In this document: positions 13,048 to 16,491 of the stretch, piece after piece
Layout of the letters: every line of letters begins with the position of its first letter
Position numbering within the stretch: position 1 is the stretch's first letter
Source of the DNA: Terriglobia bacterium
Lineage (GTDB): Bacteria; Acidobacteriota; Terriglobia; UBA7540
Direction of reading: 5' to 3'
Length of the DNA stretch: 16,491 bases
Assembly: GCA_030040515.1 (NCBI GenBank)
Contig: JASHTO010000606.1
Location: 1-16,491, forward strand
Program-made: the position numbers and the translations under genes
Notes under the pieces: model-generated
Seen by the model: the letters and a program-made list of their open reading frames with translations, nothing else
Told to the model about the DNA's origin: nothing
Database searches by the model: none

Positions 13048-15816
13048 ATGGAAGATGCATCCAATCTCGTTGCAGCCCGAAGTTTCGCGCGCAGTCTTAA
13101 TATCCTCCTGAAAACTGTGCGTCTATACGGCGCGGAGCATGAGCGGACGACGGCCCTCTTGGGAAGCGCCTGGGACGACCTCCGTGCGGCCCTGAAATTC
13201 TCGGGGGAGAGCGGCCTGCTTCTGGGAGTCTCCGGCACGCAGGTTCTGCTGGACGGCGTGCCTCTTGAAAGGCGCCCCACGGACCGTAGCTTTGCGCAAC
13301 TGCTGACCTCTGCGGGCCTTGCCAGCATTAACTTTTCCCATCGTGTCACCGTTGACGATTTCTGGCGGTTCGTCCGCGCCTTTTCCTCCAAGTCAGCAAA
13401 AGGCGGACCGATGGCCGCCGAGTTGAAGACCCTGCTGGGAGGTGACAAAGGCGCCATCAAGGTGAACGAAGTACGGTTTGTCGCGCAGGATTCCTCCCTC
13501 GGCGAATCGGCGCTGGCGGCGCAGCTTGCGGCGCGCTCCTTAGGTGAAGATGCGCAGAAATTGCAGGGATGGCTTCAGGATCCGCAGCGCCTGCTGCAAT
13601 TAATGGCGGCTGCAGAAGGTGCAAGGAGCAATCCCGCAGGCCCCGGGGGAGGCGCCGGACCCGGTTTGGGCCCTGGCTCCGCGGGTCCGGGCGCGGGACC
13701 CGGCAGGGGAGCAGGTCCGGGGATGGGTGCAGGGTCGGCAGGTCCAGGTGCCGGCCCGGGAGGCGGCCCCGGCGGAGGAGGTCCGGGGGGTGGCCGTGGA
13801 GGCCTGGGCGGTGTCGGTACAGGCTCAGGAGGTAGCTCCGGCACGCTGGGAGGATCCACCACTCAGGAGGCTGACATCTTCAAAGTCCTGGGATGGCTCT
13901 CTCAACTTGGCAAGTCCGTCGAGGAGTCGGATTCCGCCGGGCAGGTCAGTGCTCTCGAAAAGGACTTGCATCAATTGCCTGCCGCCGGGCAGGCAGCCTT
14001 GGCGCAGGCCCTGATGAGCCTGAATTCCCAAGCCGAACCGCCCCGCCCGGACGACCCTCTGCTCCTCCAGCTCGCCGAGCGCCTGGCGGTTCGCTTTGCC
14101 ATCCAGCGTTATGAGCGCGGCGATGTAAAAACCAACGCGGTCGTGGAGCTCCTCGATCGTCTCAAGCGCGAAATCGGCTCGCTGCGCAAGATTCTGAAAA
14201 CCCAGGAGGAGAAAATGGGACAAGCCGGCCTCGAGGTCGAATCCCATGCCGACATCCTGGACAAACAGTTTTGGGCCCGCGTTCCCGAGAAGCACAAGCA
14301 GAAGATGCTGCTCTCACCGGAAGCTTGGGCCGTGCCGCCGCGCAATATCCGCCAGTTTGTGGAGGAGCTGATCGGCCGGGGCGACGCGGATTCGGCGCGG
14401 GCCATTCTGGATAACTACTCCCAGTGCGTACACACCGAAGACGTGGATGCGCGCCGAAAAGCCGCCGCCGGTCTCACCGAAATGGCTGATCTCTTCTCCA
14501 GGGCTAATCCCGCCTTGCTCCGCACCAGCCTGCACTACATGGGCGAAGCGCTGGGCAAGGAAGGAAACGCCGACCTGCAAACGCTGCTGGGTGCTTCCTT
14601 CGTGCGCTTCAGCCACGAGGCCGCCGCGCGCCGCGAATATCGCGCCGTGCAAGAAGCTCTCCAGACCATGGAGATGTTGGAGCAGAAACAGCCTGGACTG
14701 GCGCGTCTCCTCTGGCCACGCGTCAAAGTGGGCAATCCCCTTCCCGAATTCATCGACGAAGCCATCAAGGCCCCGCGCATCCCCGACGGATTGGTGGAGG
14801 TTCTGAAGCGCATGCCTCACGCCACGGTTGACCAGGTGGCCAGCCGTGTTCCCCGCTGCGCTCGCCGCGATGAGTGGCAACGCATGCTCGAAATGGTGGA
14901 AGCCGTCGGCACGCAGGCGGTCGGGCATCTCAGCAAGATCCTGCAAACCCGACCTGCGGCGGAAGCGGCTTCAACCATTGCCCTGCTCTGCCGGCTGGAG
15001 CCCGAGGATTTGGAGGAACTGCTTCCCACCCGTCTGAAGGATTGGGACCAAATGACCCATGACAACGTGGTTCGTCAACTGGCCAACAGCCTTGCACCGC
15101 AGCGCGGACAATTGCTCGACAAGGTTTACGACCTGCTGGACCGCGCCGTTCTTCCCGAAGCCGTGGATGAACTGGGAATGGCGGGCGACCTGGCGATTAC
15201 GCCGCGCCTAATGCGCATTGTGGAAGAGCTTTCCGCCAGTCAAGCCGACCCGTATTTGCATATCAAGGCTATTGAAGCTCTGGGCAGGCTTCGCGAGCCC
15301 CAGGCGGAGCACCTGCTTCGGCCATTGGCGGAAGGCAAGAAGCTTTGGCGCTGGAAGCAGCCGCGCGAAGTCCGCATCACGGCCATGCAGGCGCTCAGGA
15401 AAATCGATCCGGAATGGGCCGAGCGCTTCGCGCCACAATGCGGGCTCGCTTCGGCTGAACTGAAGCTCACGGCGCTCGATCCCGACCCGGAAACTCCCTG
15501 GCTGCGCCAGCGCCGCTACGACCGCCTGAAGCTGCCCAGCCCGCTGGTGGGCGTCGTCAAACCCAGCCACACCAGCCACCGCGTCTCCATTCAGCAACTC
15601 AGTCTGGGCGGCGGAGTGGCTCGCAGCCAGTGTCACATCAAACCCGGCAGTACGGTGCCGCTCGAAATTCAGACTGGACTCTATCGCGTGCAGGCTCAGG
15701 TGCTGGTGCGCGAAGCCCGCCCGCAGGAATTGAGCTTCGAACTCGTCCGCATCGACCATGAGAACCGCAGCCGCCTTCGCCGTCCCCTCGTCGGCCTACA
15801 CGCCAAAGGAAATTGA
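13048..15816 (+). CDS. Large multidomain protein: N-terminal domain, Gly/Pro linker, HEAT-like helices, C-terminal PilZ-like domain
   Basis: The 922-residue protein has no signal peptide or membrane segment and is probably cytoplasmic. Residues 1-190 form a mixed domain (ARSFARSLNILLKTVRLYGAEHERT, LLLGVSGTQVLLDGVPL, VTVDDFWRFVRAF) like the N-terminal domain found before HEAT repeats or signalling domains in Acidobacteriota and Myxococcota proteins. A Gly/Pro-rich linker covers about 197-270. From about 275 to 800 the chain is helical, with HEAT-like stretches late in it (YLHIKAIEALGRLREPQAEHLLRPL, VRITAMQALRKIDPEWAERF). The last 100 residues resemble PilZ: RxxxR at 822-826 (RRYDR) and QLSLGG at 850-855, which differs from the c-di-GMP motif D/NxSxxG by Gln for Asp/Asn, then strands ending in SFELVRIDHENRSRLRRPL. 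A role as a signalling scaffold is inference. ATG 13048 begins just before the conserved part; a GTG at 12961 in frame would add 29 unconvincing residues. Neither start has a Shine-Dalgarno. Confidence 0.82.
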   Translation: MEDASNLVAARSFARSLNILLKTVRLYGAEHERTTALLGSAWDDLRAALKFSGESGLLLGVSGTQVLLDGVPLERRPTDRSFAQLLTSAGLASINFSHRVTVDDFWRFVRAFSSKSAKGGPMAAELKTLLGGDKGAIKVNEVRFVAQDSSLGESALAAQLAARSLGEDAQKLQGWLQDPQRLLQLMAAAEGARSNPAGPGGGAGPGLGPGSAGPGAGPGRGAGPGMGAGSAGPGAGPGGGPGGGGPGGGRGGLGGVGTGSGGSSGTLGGSTTQEADIFKVLGWLSQLGKSVEESDSAGQVSALEKDLHQLPAAGQAALAQALMSLNSQAEPPRPDDPLLLQLAERLAVRFAIQRYERGDVKTNAVVELLDRLKREIGSLRKILKTQEEKMGQAGLEVESHADILDKQFWARVPEKHKQKMLLSPEAWAVPPRNIRQFVEELIGRGDADSARAILDNYSQCVHTEDVDARRKAAAGLTEMADLFSRANPALLRTSLHYMGEALGKEGNADLQTLLGASFVRFSHEAAARREYRAVQEALQTMEMLEQKQPGLARLLWPRVKVGNPLPEFIDEAIKAPRIPDGLVEVLKRMPHATVDQVASRVPRCARRDEWQRMLEMVEAVGTQAVGHLSKILQTRPAAEAASTIALLCRLEPEDLEELLPTRLKDWDQMTHDNVVRQLANSLAPQRGQLLDKVYDLLDRAVLPEAVDELGMAGDLAITPRLMRIVEELSASQADPYLHIKAIEALGRLREPQAEHLLRPLAEGKKLWRWKQPREVRITAMQALRKIDPEWAERFAPQCGLASAELKLTALDPDPETPWLRQRRYDRLKLPSPLVGVVKPSHTSHRVSIQQLSLGGGVARSQCHIKPGSTVPLEIQTGLYRVQAQVLVREARPQELSFELVRIDHENRSRLRRPLVGLHAKGN
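13636..13857 (+). repeat. Low-complexity Gly/Pro/Ala-rich coding tract
   Basis: About 74 codons inside the large multidomain gene encode almost only Gly, Pro, Ala and Ser. The decapeptide GSAGPGAGPG appears twice, about 20 residues apart, and many GPG units lie between. The spacing is not a strict Gly-x-y triplet, so it is not collagen-like. It probably forms a flexible linker, and such GC-rich tracts can expand or contract by slippage. Confidence 0.9.
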
Positions 15817-16022
15817 CCCCGCCACGAAGTGTCGCAAAGCCTCCCCAAAAGGAATTTACCCGTTTAGTCCAAAAAATCCGCAAAAAGGGGGCCTCGCCAA
15901 AAAACTGTGTAATTTTTACATTCGATCCTTTGTTTTCAACAACTTCTCAGGAGGTTCCTTCATTTTTAACTTTATTCCACTCGTTTTCACCGCCTTTAAG
16001 CCCATTTGATAGGCTATCACAC
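15817..16022. other. Non-coding stretch downstream of the large gene
   Basis: After the stop at 15814-15816 the sequence turns A- and T-rich (runs of A near 15872-15877, 15883-15887 and 15899-15904; T-rich from 15907 to 15995). I see no gene, RNA or clear intrinsic terminator. Short open frames here have no protein-like composition. Confidence 0.6.
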
Positions 16023-16163
16023 CTATACGGAACGACATAAGTGTTTGCATATTTGGCTGTAGCGGCGGTCTATGACCGCCGGTCGGCGCTCGCCCTGCGA
16101 CCCAAAGCCGTCTTCTGGCGACGGGTCGTAGAGCGCCGCTACAATTTATGTCGCTCCGTATAG
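16023..16163. repeat. Miniature inverted-repeat element with nested hairpins (MITE/REP-like)
   Basis: The 141-bp element is bounded by 18-bp terminal inverted repeats: 16023-16040 (CTATACGGAACGACATAA) and 16146-16163, which match at 17 of 18 positions when one is reverse-complemented. Inside are a perfect second inverted pair (TGTAGCGGCG at 16058-16067 with CGCCGCTACA at 16134-16143), a hairpin GGCGGTC-TAT-GACCGCC (16064-16080), and a third pair CGACCC/GGGTCG (16098-16103 and 16123-16128) with GCC/GGC inside it. There is no coding capacity. The ends and size fit a non-autonomous element moved by a transposase in trans; the inner GC-rich hairpins look like dispersed REP-type palindromes. Mobility is inferred. 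Confidence 0.75.
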
Positions 16164-16296
16164 CCTTGCGCCATATTTTTTTCTCTCCCGTGTCGTGTTT
16201 TTTCCGGTGTTTTCGATATCGAGTGTAGGGACCCAAAGTACCCGGAAGCGACAATCTATGAGCTTGGATTAAGGAAGTAGAAAAATGGGGCGAAAA

Positions 16297-16491
16297 CTAG
16301 TTCTTTGACCGCATAAAAAGATTCCGTTGGTAGCCAAACTTTGCTCGCGCTTTCCGGCGCGTGAATTGCCAGTCAATCTTCACCCGCATGCGATTGACCT
16401 TGCGGTTCCAGGCGCGGGCTTCGCGTCGTAGGATAGCCAAGGTGGGAATCCTGCGTCTCCCGAGGCATTGCCGGGCGAACAGACTAATTTC
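16297..16491 (-). CDS. IS630-type transposase, C-terminal part (5' end outside window)
   Basis: On the - strand the frame is open from the right edge to TAG (16299-16297) and encodes 64 residues. It reads FARQCLGRRRIPTLAILRREARAW, then NRMRVKIDWQFTRRKARAKFGY. This is the familiar end of IS630-family DDE transposases, where 'F-x-RQCL..RIP....L..E..AW...RN' is followed by 'IDW.FT...AR.K'. The catalytic DDE residues and the start would lie beyond the window, so I cannot tell whether the element is intact. The chain continues about 18 residues past IDWQFT and ends in RNLFMRSKN, slightly unlike the usual short 'K...YP' end, which may mean drift or read-through. I could not identify the terminal inverted repeat among the 133 bases between this gene and the miniature repeat element. 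Confidence 0.78.
   Translation of the reverse strand, partial: EISLFARQCLGRRRIPTLAILRREARAWNRKVNRMRVKIDWQFTRRKARAKFGYQRNLFMRSKN

Noticed and set aside
13636..13857. Collagen-like repeat domain
   Set aside because: Gly does not recur at every third residue and runs of GPG and GGG break the register, so a flexible linker fits better.
14314..14946. Long - strand open frame (210 codons) inside the large multidomain gene
   Set aside because: It is antisense to a continuous coding frame with HEAT-like and PilZ-like sequence; no motif or start signal supports it.
15835..15910. Intrinsic terminator for the large gene (GCCTCCCC near 15839 with GGGGGCCTC near 15888)
   Set aside because: The arms pair imperfectly across more than 40 bases and no T-run follows directly, so it is not a convincing terminator.
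15916..16254. - strand open frame of 112 codons
   Set aside because: It runs straight through the inverted-repeat element and an AT-rich stretch, so it is composed of palindrome sequence and not of a protein family.

Overview
The window looks like a chromosomal piece of a soil-type bacterium, most likely an Acidobacteriota (Terriglobia-like) genome. This is inferred from moderately high GC, a DUF1972-type glycosyltransferase beside a Wzi-family outer-membrane protein, a secreted S53 (sedolisin/kumamolisin) peptidase, and a large HEAT-like/PilZ-like protein. No rRNA, tRNA or other phylogenetic marker is present, so the assignment is tentative.

Left part (1-4309, + strand): the right end of a surface-polysaccharide locus. 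It holds the C-terminus of an NAD-dependent sugar epimerase/dehydratase, a DUF1972/GT4 glycosyltransferase, a sugar-phosphate transferase that likely starts the glycan on a lipid carrier (coupled to the previous gene by an ATGA overlap), and a Wzi-like capsule-assembly beta-barrel. Together these cover sugar-nucleotide modification, priming, sugar addition and surface attachment. Flippase, polymerase and export genes are not in the window.

Middle part (4336-8847, - strand): three genes convergent on the first group. In transcription order they are an exostosin-like putative glycosyltransferase, a GT4 glycosyltransferase, and a membrane-anchored sulfatase-superfamily enzyme with Thr where true sulfatases carry the formylglycine Cys/Ser. 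Upstream, and separated by a clear intrinsic terminator (8885-8925), is a secreted S53 peptidase (8983-10563, - strand) with a strong Shine-Dalgarno.

Right part (11031-15816, + strand): a divergent polytopic membrane protein resembling GT-C glycosyltransferases, then a 922-residue soluble protein with a conserved-looking N-terminal domain, a Gly/Pro-rich linker, an alpha-helical HEAT-like region and a C-terminal PilZ-like domain. Both genes are preceded by a TGnTATACT extended -10 candidate.

Right edge (15817-16491): no host gene. It carries a 141-bp miniature inverted-repeat element with nested hairpins and the C-terminal end of an IS630-type transposase running off the window on the - strand. 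The edge therefore looks like a landing zone for mobile DNA.

The best candidates for something not well described are the PilZ-like/HEAT-like protein with its Gly-Pro linker, the Thr-type sulfatase-like enzyme in a glycan gene cluster, the S53 peptidase with altered calcium-site residues, and the nested palindromic element. I see no CRISPR array, prophage, toxin-antitoxin pair or obvious defence system.
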